Assembly (NCBI GenBank): GCA_902478885.1
Contig: CABSMS010000113.1
Coordinates: 1-5,363 of the forward strand
Length of the DNA: 5,363 nucleotides
Source of the DNA: an uncultured Collinsella sp.
GTDB taxonomy: Bacteria; Actinomycetota; Coriobacteriia; Coriobacteriales; Coriobacteriaceae
Reading direction: 5' to 3'
In this document: in pieces, positions 1 to 5,305 of the stretch
How positions within the stretch are numbered: the first letter of the stretch is position 1
Layout of the letters: each line of letters opens with the position of its first letter
Notes under the pieces: generated by a model
Told to the model about the DNA's origin: nothing
The model's database searches: none
The model's input: the letters and a program-made list of their open reading frames with translations, nothing else
Program-made: the position numbers and the translations under genes

Positions 1-561
1 GGTATAGATATGCACATCAGGATCCTTCTCAGTCAGCGACTTGAGGCCCTCGGGGGCCGCGACGATGCACAGCATGCGGATGTCCTTGACACCGCGCTCG
101 CGCAGGTAGCTAATGGCCATCTCGGCCGAACCGCCCGTGGCGAGCATGGGGTCGACGACCAGGCAGATGCGCTGGTCGATATCCTTGGGCATCTTGCAGT
201 AATACTCGTGCGGCTCGTGGGTGACCTCGTCGCGCTCCATGCCGATGTGGCCCACGCGAGCGGAGGGCACCAGGTCGAGGATGCCGTCGACCATGCCAAG
301 GCCCGCACGCAGGATGGGCACGATGGCGAGTTTCTTGCCGGCAAGCTGTTTGAACGTGGCGGTAGTGATGGGGGTCTCGACCTCGACGTCTTCCATGGGC
401 AGGTCGCGCATGGCCTCGTAGCCGTCAAAAAGCGCGAGTTCGCGCACGAGCTGGCGGAACTGGTTGGTGCCGGTGTTTTTGTCGCGCAGGATCGACAGCT
501 TGTGCTGGACGAGCGGGTGGTCGACAAGCGTCACACGGGACGCATCGTAGGTGACGGTCAT
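1..561 (-). CDS. upp: Uracil phosphoribosyltransferase (3' end outside the window)
   Basis: Cytoplasmic pyrimidine-salvage enzyme that converts uracil and PRPP to UMP and pyrophosphate. The 187 visible residues match the family throughout: HPLVQHKL at 15-22, the VPILRAGLGMVDG block at 81-93, the PRPP-binding loop VVDPMLATGGSA at 135-146 and VAAPEGL at 167-173. They end at PDVHIYT, where the family normally has roughly 20 more residues (uracil-binding tail), so the gene runs off the left edge. The ATG at 559-561 is preceded by GAAAGGGG (579-572 on the minus strand) about ten bases away, which supports this start; the N-terminus is about seven residues longer than E. coli Upp. It lies 123 bp downstream of glpK with no clear promoter of its own, and its leader holds overlapping inverted repeats. 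The frame is intact. Identification is by recognition of family motifs and is firm. Confidence 0.97.
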   Translation of the reverse strand, partial: MTVTYDASRVTLVDHPLVQHKLSILRDKNTGTNQFRQLVRELALFDGYEAMRDLPMEDVEVETPITTATFKQLAGKKLAIVPILRAGLGMVDGILDLVPSARVGHIGMERDEVTHEPHEYYCKMPKDIDQRICLVVDPMLATGGSAEMAISYLRERGVKDIRMLCIVAAPEGLKSLTEKDPDVHIYT

Positions 562-640
562 GGATTGATTGCCCCTTTCGTTGCGGCCGCAAAACGGCCT
601 TGCTGACAAGGCGTGCAGCAATGTTGCCGCCGCACGCCAT
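562..640 (-). promoter_or_regulatory. upp leader with three overlapping hairpins and RBS
   Basis: In the RNA sense, hairpin A pairs GGCGTGC (638-632) with GCACGCC (616-610). Hairpin B pairs GCCTTG (612-607) with CAAGGC (602-597) around a TCAG loop and is followed by CG and four T. Hairpin C pairs GGCCG (599-595) with CGGCC (589-585). A and B share bases 610-612; B and C share 597-599, so A plus C and B are mutually exclusive. B resembles a weak intrinsic terminator and A would act as its antiterminator. The Shine-Dalgarno GAAAGGGG lies just downstream at 579-572. The repeats are directly visible; a regulatory role, or simply a glpK transcript end, is inference. I see no classical PyrR-binding motif. 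Confidence 0.45.
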
Positions 641-684
641 GCATTAGTTTAGCGGTTTGTTGTATCGAGCAGCCCATCGCAGCC

Positions 685-2226
685 CTACTGTGCGGTGCTG
701 AGCGAGCGCCTGACTGCATCACGCCAGCCCGCAAGGTTTTGCTCGCGGCGCTCGGCGGACATGTGGGGAAGGAAGGTCCTAACGATCTGGGCATTTTGCT
801 CCAGCTCCTCCAGGTCTTCCCAATAGCCGACGGCAAGACCCGCCAAGTACGCGGCACCGATTGCCGTGGTCTCCACCGTCTCGCATTGCAACACGGGGAT
901 ATCCAGCAGGTCGGCCTGGAATTGCATGATGAACTCGTTGCGCGAGGCACCGCCATCGACAGACAGGCGCTCGATCGAAAGCCCCACGTCCTGCTCCATG
1001 GCGCGCAGCACGTCGTAGCTCTGATATGCCATGGATTCGCAGGCGGCACGTACGATGGTCGCACGGCTCGAGGCGCCGGTCAGACCGCACACGATACCGC
1101 GGGCATGCGGGTCCCACCAGGGAGCGCCCAAACCCGCAAAGGCGGGAACGAAGTAGCAGCCCTCGTTGTCGCTAATCGAAGCGGCGAGTTGTGCCGACTC
1201 GCTCACGCTCGAGATGATGCCCATGTTGTTGCGAAGCCAGTTCATCGTTGAGCCGGCGGCAAAAATAGAGCCCTCGAGCGCATAGCTGACTTTGCCGTCC
1301 GCAGCGATACCGATGGTGGAGACCAGGCCATTCTTGGATTCGACGATCTCGTCGCCGGTGTTCATGAGCATAAAGCAGCCCGTGCCATAGGTGTTTTTGG
1401 TCTGGCCGGGATAGAAGCAGCAGTGACCGAACAGCGATGCCTGCTGGTCGCCCGCCACACCCATGATGGGCGGCATGTTGGTCATGATGTCGCTCGCGAC
1501 GCGGCCGTAGTCGCCCGAGCTCCAGCGAACCTCGGGCATCATGGAACGTGGAACGTCAAAGAGCGCCAGCAGGTCGTCGTCCCAATCGAGCGTATGGATA
1601 TTAAAGAGTGCCGTGCGGCTGGCATTGGTGTAGTCGGTGGCAAAGACCTGGCCGCCGGTGAGGTTGTAGATGAGCCAGGTGTCGATGGTGCCAAACATGA
1701 GGTCGCCCGCCGCCGCGCTCTCGCGTGCGCCGTCGACGTTGTCGAGAATCCACTGCACCTTAGAGGCCGAGAAATACGGGTCAAGCGTAAGTCCCGTGCG
1801 GGAGCGCACCAGCTCCTCGCAACCCTGTTCAACCAACGCGTCGATCGCCGGCGCGGTACGACGGCACTGCCATACGATGGCGTTATAGATGGGCTGGCCG
1901 CTCACGCGGTCCCAGACCACCGTGGTCTCGCGCTGGTTGGAGATGCCGATGGCGGCGATGCGATCGGAATGGATGCCGCTCTTAAACTGAACCTCCATCA
2001 TCACGCCGATCTGGCTGGCAAGCACCTCCGTGGGATCCTGCTCCACCCAGCCGGGGCGCGGGAAGCTGGTTTTGACGCTACGACGCGCCTGGGCAACGAT
2101 GCAGCCGTATTCGTCGACAATGGCCGCGAGTACCGAGGTAGTGCCGCAGTCGAGCGCCATGATGTAGGAACCGCCAAAGTTAAACGAGGCATCTTCCATG
2201 CCCAGGCTGCCCAGATTCAACGACAT
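685..2226 (-). CDS. glpK: Glycerol kinase
   Basis: FGGY-family kinase, 513 residues, that phosphorylates glycerol with ATP to sn-glycerol 3-phosphate in the cytoplasm. Visible landmarks: phosphate-binding DCGTTS at 26-31, NQRE at 97-100 and DPYFSASK at 149-156 (glycerol pocket and FGGY signature 1), NASRTALFNIHTLDWD at 201-216, catalytic Asp260 in GDQQA, NTYGTGCFMLMNTG at 278-291, GLGAPWWDP at 365-373 and the C-terminal GAAYLAGLAVGYW at 457-469. The chosen ATG (2224-2226) gives about 20 residues more than E. coli GlpK; it has a good RBS (AGAAGGG, 8 nt away), whereas the internal Met10 has none. Oddities: the usual Gln after the catalytic-loop Asp is Cys27, the E. coli nucleotide-contacting Arg (DQGTTSSR) is Leu33, the E. 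coli FBP-binding Gly-Gly..Arg loop is replaced (residues 242-254), and the phosphorylatable His of Firmicutes GlpK (HxYG) is absent. No glpF or glpD is adjacent. Probably cotranscribed with tsaC. Confidence 0.95.
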   Translation of the reverse strand: MSLNLGSLGMEDASFNFGGSYIMALDCGTTSVLAAIVDEYGCIVAQARRSVKTSFPRPGWVEQDPTEVLASQIGVMMEVQFKSGIHSDRIAAIGISNQRETTVVWDRVSGQPIYNAIVWQCRRTAPAIDALVEQGCEELVRSRTGLTLDPYFSASKVQWILDNVDGARESAAAGDLMFGTIDTWLIYNLTGGQVFATDYTNASRTALFNIHTLDWDDDLLALFDVPRSMMPEVRWSSGDYGRVASDIMTNMPPIMGVAGDQQASLFGHCCFYPGQTKNTYGTGCFMLMNTGDEIVESKNGLVSTIGIAADGKVSYALEGSIFAAGSTMNWLRNNMGIISSVSESAQLAASISDNEGCYFVPAFAGLGAPWWDPHARGIVCGLTGASSRATIVRAACESMAYQSYDVLRAMEQDVGLSIERLSVDGGASRNEFIMQFQADLLDIPVLQCETVETTAIGAAYLAGLAVGYWEDLEELEQNAQIVRTFLPHMSAERREQNLAGWRDAVRRSLSTAQ

Positions 2227-2242
2227 CGCTTACACCCTTCTA
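2227..2242 (-). promoter_or_regulatory. glpK ribosome binding site overlapping the tsaC stop codon
   Basis: On the minus strand the tsaC stop TAG (2242-2240) runs directly into AAGGG, giving the Shine-Dalgarno AGAAGGG at 2241-2235, eight bases before the glpK ATG. The overlap of stop codon and RBS suggests one mRNA and possible translational coupling of glpK to tsaC. It also decides the glpK start at 2226. Confidence 0.75.
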
Positions 2243-2983
2243 TTGCATCGGGTCGGACAGGACCCGCTCGATCTCTGAGGCGGGAAGTGCGCCTTGGCGC
2301 AGGATCTGGAGCCCGCCGTGCTGGAACGACACGATGGTCGAGGCGTCGCGACACGGGGTCTCACCGGCGTCGACGGCAACATCGACCCCCTCCAGGATGC
2401 GACCCTCGACGGCGGCAAAGCTTGCCGGCGAAGGCGCACCGTGCGTGTTGGCGCTCGTGCAGGCAAGGGGACTGCCGCAGGCGCGGATGAGCGCTTGGAC
2501 CACGGGAGAGGCCGAAGCGCGCAGGGCCACGGTGTCGTCGGCAGCGCGCATAAAGGTCGGCACGCAGGGGGCTGCCTTGACCACGATAGTCAGGGCTCCC
2601 GGCCAGCATCGTCGCGCGAGTACGCGGGCATCTTCCGGGATATCCACGCCATAGCGGTCGAGTGCTTCGACGCCATCGACCAGCCAAGCGACGGTTTGCG
2701 TGAGCTCACGTTGCTTGAGAGTGAAGATACGGCGATAGCCGGTGCCGAGCGCAGGAACTGCGGCGCCATTGACGGCAGCCTGCGGATCGCGCGGCCACGA
2801 TGGGAATTCGCTTGTATCTTGGGGCACGGCGTCCGAGAAGGCGTTGACTGCCACGGCGACACCGTAGACGGTCTCGGTCGGAATCAAGGCCAGGCCGCCG
2901 CGGCCGAGCACCTCGGCCGTGCGCTCGACGGCAAGCCGATGCGGCTCGCGCGTTCCCTCGTATACCCGATAGACCGTCTGCAT
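2240..2983 (-). CDS. tsaC: Threonylcarbamoyl-AMP synthase (Sua5/YrdC/YwlC family)
   Basis: Makes threonylcarbamoyl-AMP from threonine, bicarbonate and ATP, the first step of N6-threonylcarbamoyladenosine (t6A37) in ANN-decoding tRNAs; the TsaB/D/E proteins then transfer it. The 247-residue product shows the YrdC hallmarks: LIPTETVYGVA at 33-43, the K-x-R motif as KQR at 90-92, RCWPGALTIVV at 125-135, VALR at 152-155, SPLACTSANTHGAPSP at 171-186 (with the SAN partner of K-x-R) and STIV at 215-218. It has no C-terminal Sua5 domain, so it is a single-domain TsaC type, but longer than E. coli TsaC (about 190 aa), mainly because of an extra stretch at residues 48-80 between PTETVYG and K-x-R. The residues after KQR (ELTQTV) also differ from the usual KPL-containing loop. 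Start ATG 2981-2983 has AAGGGG about 11 nt upstream. Neighbours: prmC upstream beyond the TA pair, glpK 13 nt downstream. Confidence 0.93.
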   Translation of the reverse strand: MQTVYRVYEGTREPHRLAVERTAEVLGRGGLALIPTETVYGVAVAVNAFSDAVPQDTSEFPSWPRDPQAAVNGAAVPALGTGYRRIFTLKQRELTQTVAWLVDGVEALDRYGVDIPEDARVLARRCWPGALTIVVKAAPCVPTFMRAADDTVALRASASPVVQALIRACGSPLACTSANTHGAPSPASFAAVEGRILEGVDVAVDAGETPCRDASTIVSFQHGGLQILRQGALPASEIERVLSDPMQ

Positions 2984-3131
2984 GTGTATGCCAGCCCCTT
3001 ACGCTCCGGTGCAAGTTTGTTTACTGTGGGGCATTCTCGCACGAAACATTCAACCTATTTGCCCAGAGCGCATGTTGGTTTGGTGAGCGGCTCTAGTAGT
3101 CGGTGAAAGTGAGGGGGTTAATTGAAGATTT

Positions 3132-3434
3132 TTAGCGCGCAAGCGTAACGGTACGATCGGGAAACTCGATGCTTGCAACCAGTTTTCCGCCGAGGCTCTC
3201 TGCGTACCTGCTCAGCGTGTCGAGCCTCATCGAACCCAACTCCCCACGCTCGAGCTCGGATACACGTTTTTGAGAAACGCCCATCAACTGGGCGACCGAC
3301 GCCTGTGTTAGATCTTTTAACCTGCGAATCTGAGCAAGCTTATAGGCTTCGATACGATCGCGAGTCCTCTCCTGCTCGGCGGTAATGGAGTCGCGTGTTA
3401 TCCCGCGAGATTCCATATACTCATGCAGTTCCAT
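3132..3434 (-). CDS. XRE-family helix-turn-helix antitoxin (HigA-like)
   Basis: A 100-residue DNA-binding protein that is predicted to neutralise the toxin encoded just upstream and to repress their shared promoter. After a charged helical N-terminus (about 1-33) comes an XRE/Cro-type HTH at about 34-65: DLTQASVAQLMG leading to the recognition helix SQKRVSELERGE (54-65). The tail (RLDTLSRYAESLGGKLVASIEF, roughly 70-91, followed by a beta-like end) is typical of antitoxins paired with HigB/RelE-type toxins in actinobacteria. The ATG (3432-3434) lies inside the last codons of the toxin gene (14-nt overlap) and has a strong RBS, TAAGGAGG, ten bases away, much better than a chance site, so the antitoxin can be translated efficiently. 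Toxin-first order is the hig arrangement. Function is inferred from family and pairing. Confidence 0.88.
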   Translation of the reverse strand: MELHEYMESRGITRDSITAEQERTRDRIEAYKLAQIRRLKDLTQASVAQLMGVSQKRVSELERGELGSMRLDTLSRYAESLGGKLVASIEFPDRTVTLAR

Positions 3435-3816
3435 CTCGATCGAGCCTCCTTACGTGGCGACGGTATATTTGCTCGGCCCTTGGAATGTTGATCGCATACC
3501 AACCGTTCCATTTTGCCCTTGACGATCCCGCTCGCGACTTATCACCCGCCAATAGCAATACCGCCTGGCGCTTGGGGTCAAAGGCGAAGAGGATGCGAAT
3601 CACCTGCCCACCACACGACGTCACTCTCAGCTCCTTTAAATGATGAAGCTTCGAGCCCTTTACGCGGTCAACCAGCGGACGACCAAGGCTGGGACCTTCC
3701 TTCTCGAGCACCAAAAGGTCTGCATAAATCTGCTTCAGCGTAGCTTCATCCTGCTCATCAAGCCAAGGTTCAATGTAATCAAGCACGATACGGTACCGAT
3801 GCAGCTGATTTGACAT
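3421..3816 (-). CDS. RelE/ParE-superfamily toxin (HigB / phage Gp49-like)
   Basis: Predicted ribosome-dependent mRNA interferase of 131 residues. The diagnostic core is LGRPLVDRVKGSKLHHLKELR at 44-64 followed by RILFAFDPKRQAVLLLAGDKS at 74-94 and WNGWYAINIPRAEQIY at 103-118, the pattern of Gp49/HigB-like toxins seen in actinobacterial toxin-first TA pairs (it resembles the M. tuberculosis Rv2022c/Rv2021c type as I recall it). KELR, the Arg-rich middle strand and GDKS are the likely RNA-contacting and structural residues. Compared with the usual GDKSG-W-x-x-WY there are about seven extra residues (RAGSSRA, 95-101). The ATG at 3814-3816 has AAGGAG upstream. It starts 75 nt after the prmC stop, in AT-richer DNA containing promoter-like boxes and an inverted repeat. 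The frame is complete, so the toxin is presumably active; that is inference. Confidence 0.88.
   Translation of the reverse strand: MSNQLHRYRIVLDYIEPWLDEQDEATLKQIYADLLVLEKEGPSLGRPLVDRVKGSKLHHLKELRVTSCGGQVIRILFAFDPKRQAVLLLAGDKSRAGSSRAKWNGWYAINIPRAEQIYRRHVRRLDRDGTA
3435..3452 (-). promoter_or_regulatory. Antitoxin RBS with 10-nt palindromic spacer
   Basis: On the minus strand a near-perfect Shine-Dalgarno TAAGGAGG (3452-3445) is separated from the antitoxin ATG by exactly the palindrome CTCGATCGAG (3444-3435). It sits inside the end of the toxin gene and decides the antitoxin start. The palindrome may be chance or a spacer structure. Confidence 0.7.
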
Positions 3817-3825
3817 ACCTTTCTC

Positions 3826-3840
3826 CTTCTATAGTAGAAG
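3826..3840. promoter_or_regulatory. Putative TA operator, inverted repeat CTTCTA-N3-TAGAAG
   Basis: A perfect 6-bp inverted repeat with a 3-nt centre lies 10 bases upstream of the toxin ATG and overlaps its Shine-Dalgarno (AAGGAG) on one side and promoter-like boxes on the other. HTH antitoxins of this class commonly bind such repeats to autorepress. The repeat is visible; binding by this antitoxin is inference. A second short repeat, GCAAG-N6-CTTGC, lies at 3855-3870. Confidence 0.5.
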
Positions 3841-3881
3841 TTTTACGGTATATTGCAAGGACAAACTTGCGCAAATGTCTA
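3831..3881 (-). promoter_or_regulatory. Candidate promoter(s) of the toxin-antitoxin operon
   Basis: Two sigma-70-like options read toward the toxin. P1: TAGACA (3881-3876), 18-nt spacer, TGCAAT (3857-3852), giving a leader of about 30 nt that keeps the whole RBS. P2: TTGCAA (3858-3853), 16-nt spacer, TACTAT (3836-3831), which would start transcription near 3824, only about 8 nt before the ATG and inside the RBS. P1 is the more productive choice. Both are matches by eye to consensus (4-5 of 6 per box), so the exact promoter is uncertain, but an AT-rich start region here is clear. Confidence 0.4.
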
Positions 3882-3891
3882 TTTATTCAGC

Positions 3892-5166
3892 TTAAATACG
3901 CTGTTTGGGCTCGGTGACGATGGCTCGAACGATGCGGGGACGATCGGTGAGGTCGTGGACGATACGCACGTCCGAAAGGCCTGCTTGACGACAGAGCTCG
4001 GCCGCGGCGTCGAGCGCGCCCTCGTAGAGCTCGCAGGCAAACAGGCCGCCGGCACGCAGCATGTAGGGCGCCGCGTTGAGCAGGCGGCGGAAGATATCGA
4101 GACCGTCGGCACCGCCCTCGAGCGCCAGATCGGGCTCAAAGTCCTTGACCTCATGCGGCAGCGAGCGCATGACATCGGTGGGGATGTAGGGCGGGTTGGA
4201 GACGAGTACGTCAAAGGTGCCCCACTCTTCGCGGGGAATGGAGCTCACCAGGTTTGTGAGGCTGAAGGCGACCTCGTCGGACGTGAGGCCAAGCGCATCG
4301 CGGTTTTTGGTAGCAAGGTCGATGGCGCGCGGCTCGATATCGGTAGCAGTGCAGGTAACGTGCCCGCGGCGCTCCCAGGCAAGGGAGAGCGAAATGCAGC
4401 CCGTGCCGCAGCCGACCTCGAGAACGCGGGCAGTGCGGGGCTCGGCTGGGGCAGATACGTTGGCCTCGGCGGCATCTTGCGCGGGAGTCGCCTGTTGGTC
4501 GTTGTCCTCAATGGCGATGCCGTATTCGTCGAGCTCGGGCTCGGGGGTTTCCATGGCCTCTGCTTCTGCCGCTTCGGCTTCTGCTGCCTGCGCGGCGGCT
4601 TCCTCGGCCTCGCGGTCGGCCAGTTCCTCGGCATAGGCGCGGCTACCGAGCACGTCGCTACCCAGCGCAGCCTCATCGGCGGCCGTCAGGTTGGCGGCAC
4701 GGCGCTCGGCGGCCGCGCGTTCGTCAGCCAGCGCCGCCTCGGCTTTGCGGGCCTGCTCGACCTCATCGTTCCAAGGCAGCTCCACGCGCTGGCGGGCAGC
4801 GGCCTCGGGGCTCAGTACCTCGGCATCCAGATAGTTCAGGACTTCCTCGACGAGCATCTCGGTCTCGGGGCGCGGGATGAGCACGCCGGGGGCGCACGCG
4901 ACGTCAATCATGCGAAACTGCGTGCTACCGGTGATGTACTGCAGCGGCTCGCCCTTCGCGCGACGGACGACCGCCGCGTGCATGGTCTCGAGCTGCGCCG
5001 CGTCGAGCGTCTCGTCCATGCGCATATACAAGTCGATACGCGCCAGGCCCGTTGCCGCGCACAGCAGCCACTCGGCAGAAAGACGGGGGTGTTCCTCGCC
5101 GCGCTCGGCCAGGTACTCCTTGGTCCACTCGAGGCAACGCTTGATGGTCCAGATCTCGTTTGCCAT
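3892..5166 (-). CDS. prmC: Peptide chain release factor N(5)-glutamine methyltransferase, with a large central insertion
   Basis: SAM-dependent enzyme that methylates the Gln of the GGQ motif in release factors RF1/RF2, needed for efficient termination. The 424-residue protein has the N-terminal helical PrmC domain (1-95; EPLQYITGSTQF at 73-84), LIPRPETEMLVEE at 96-108, the SAM motif LEVGCGTGCISLSLA at 249-263, ATDIEPRAI at 274-282, the catalytic NPPY at 324-327 in VSNPPYIP, and ALEGGADGLDIFRRL at 348-362. E. coli PrmC has 277 residues; the excess is an Ala/Glu-rich insertion at about 115-245, between LIPRPETE and the SAM motif, where the family normally has only a few linking residues. The ATG at 5164-5166 is chosen because of the adjacent GGGGAGGA; a TTG-initiated form from 5241 (25 extra residues) has no such support. 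In many bacteria prfA directly precedes prmC. No internal stop or frameshift is seen. Confidence 0.95.
   Translation of the reverse strand: MANEIWTIKRCLEWTKEYLAERGEEHPRLSAEWLLCAATGLARIDLYMRMDETLDAAQLETMHAAVVRRAKGEPLQYITGSTQFRMIDVACAPGVLIPRPETEMLVEEVLNYLDAEVLSPEAAARQRVELPWNDEVEQARKAEAALADERAAAERRAANLTAADEAALGSDVLGSRAYAEELADREAEEAAAQAAEAEAAEAEAMETPEPELDEYGIAIEDNDQQATPAQDAAEANVSAPAEPRTARVLEVGCGTGCISLSLAWERRGHVTCTATDIEPRAIDLATKNRDALGLTSDEVAFSLTNLVSSIPREEWGTFDVLVSNPPYIPTDVMRSLPHEVKDFEPDLALEGGADGLDIFRRLLNAAPYMLRAGGLFACELYEGALDAAAELCRQAGLSDVRIVHDLTDRPRIVRAIVTEPKQRI
4432..4824 (-). other. Acidic Ala/Glu-rich insertion within PrmC
   Basis: Region encoding roughly residues 115-245 of PrmC. It has a charged helical first half (DEVEQARKAEAALADERAAA around 134-153), then a low-complexity stretch made mostly of Ala and Glu (about 178-205, DNA 4552-4635), then an acidic Pro-containing linker (METPEPELDEYGIAIEDNDQ, 205-224). 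The coding DNA of the low-complexity part is a degenerate run of GCTTC/GGC-type triplets on the plus strand, consistent with growth by slippage. It could form a coiled coil or a flexible acidic spacer; no known domain was recognised. Confidence 0.8.
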
Positions 5167-5198
5167 GGGGTCCTCCCCTCTTAAGCGCCGGGCGGCGC
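5167..5198 (-). promoter_or_regulatory. prmC leader hairpins and RBS
   Basis: Immediately before the prmC ATG the mRNA reads GGGG-AGGA-CCCC (5178-5167): a 4-bp G/C stem whose loop is the Shine-Dalgarno core AGGA, ending at the base before the start codon. Just upstream a second repeat GCGCC-GCCC-GGCGC lies at 5198-5185. Both could fold in the leader and affect ribosome access. The repeats are visible; the effect is inference, since 4-5 bp stems in GC-rich DNA can arise by chance. Confidence 0.4.
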
Positions 5199-5214
5199 AC
5201 GAATGTCGGAGCAG

Positions 5215-5241
5215 ATTGTACGCGAGGGCGGCACGCGGCAA
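5215..5241 (-). promoter_or_regulatory. Candidate prmC promoter
   Basis: On the minus strand TTGCCG (5241-5236) and TACAAT (5220-5215) are separated by 15 nt; the -10 box matches 5 of 6 consensus bases, the -35 4 of 6, and the spacing is slightly short. Transcription would start near 5208, giving a leader of about 42 nt that contains both hairpins. The 139-nt gap behind the upstream stop codon makes a local promoter plausible. Confidence 0.35.
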
Positions 5242-5305
5242 GGGACGATTGGAAGCGATTATCGAGAATCAGCCCAGAATTTTGCTTGGAGCCTGCCTAG
5301 AGTGT

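Noticed and set aside
581..592. 12-nt perfect palindrome TTGCGGCCGCAA (contains a NotI site) as an operator
   Set aside because: It overlaps hairpin C of the upp leader and the core is a simple GC palindrome; there is no independent evidence for a protein binding site.
1423..2490. Plus-strand open frame opposite glpK and the end of tsaC
   Set aside because: Antisense to two well-supported genes, His/Arg/Gly-rich, no family resemblance and no RBS; other plus-strand frames (10-606, 613-1251, 2294-3106) fail in the same way.
2984..3131. Promoter or terminator in the 148-nt gap between the antitoxin and tsaC
   Set aside because: I found only poor box matches and the short palindrome GAGCGGCTC (3085-3093), whose 1-nt centre cannot form an RNA hairpin; tsaC may be read from upstream or from a promoter I cannot recognise.
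3124..3847. Imperfect direct repeat flanking the TA pair (GAAGATTTTTAGCG at 3124-3137, GAAGTTTTACG at 3837-3847) as an insertion scar
   Set aside because: The copies need gaps to align, are short and AT-rich, and one is inside the end of the antitoxin gene; chance similarity is likely.
3855..3870. GCAAG-N6-CTTGC as a prmC terminator
   Set aside because: The 5-bp stem is weak and is not followed by a T run in the transcript direction; it fits better, if at all, as part of the TA control region.
3853..5184. Long plus-strand open frame opposite prmC (443 codons)
   Set aside because: It lies wholly antisense to a clear prmC, has Gly/Leu/Arg-rich composition without recognisable motifs and no RBS; such frames are common opposite GC-rich genes.
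5167..5241. Extended prmC start (TTG at 5241, 25 more residues)
   Set aside because: No Shine-Dalgarno before the TTG, the extra residues do not look like PrmC, and the candidate -35 box overlaps it; the ATG at 5166 has a strong RBS.
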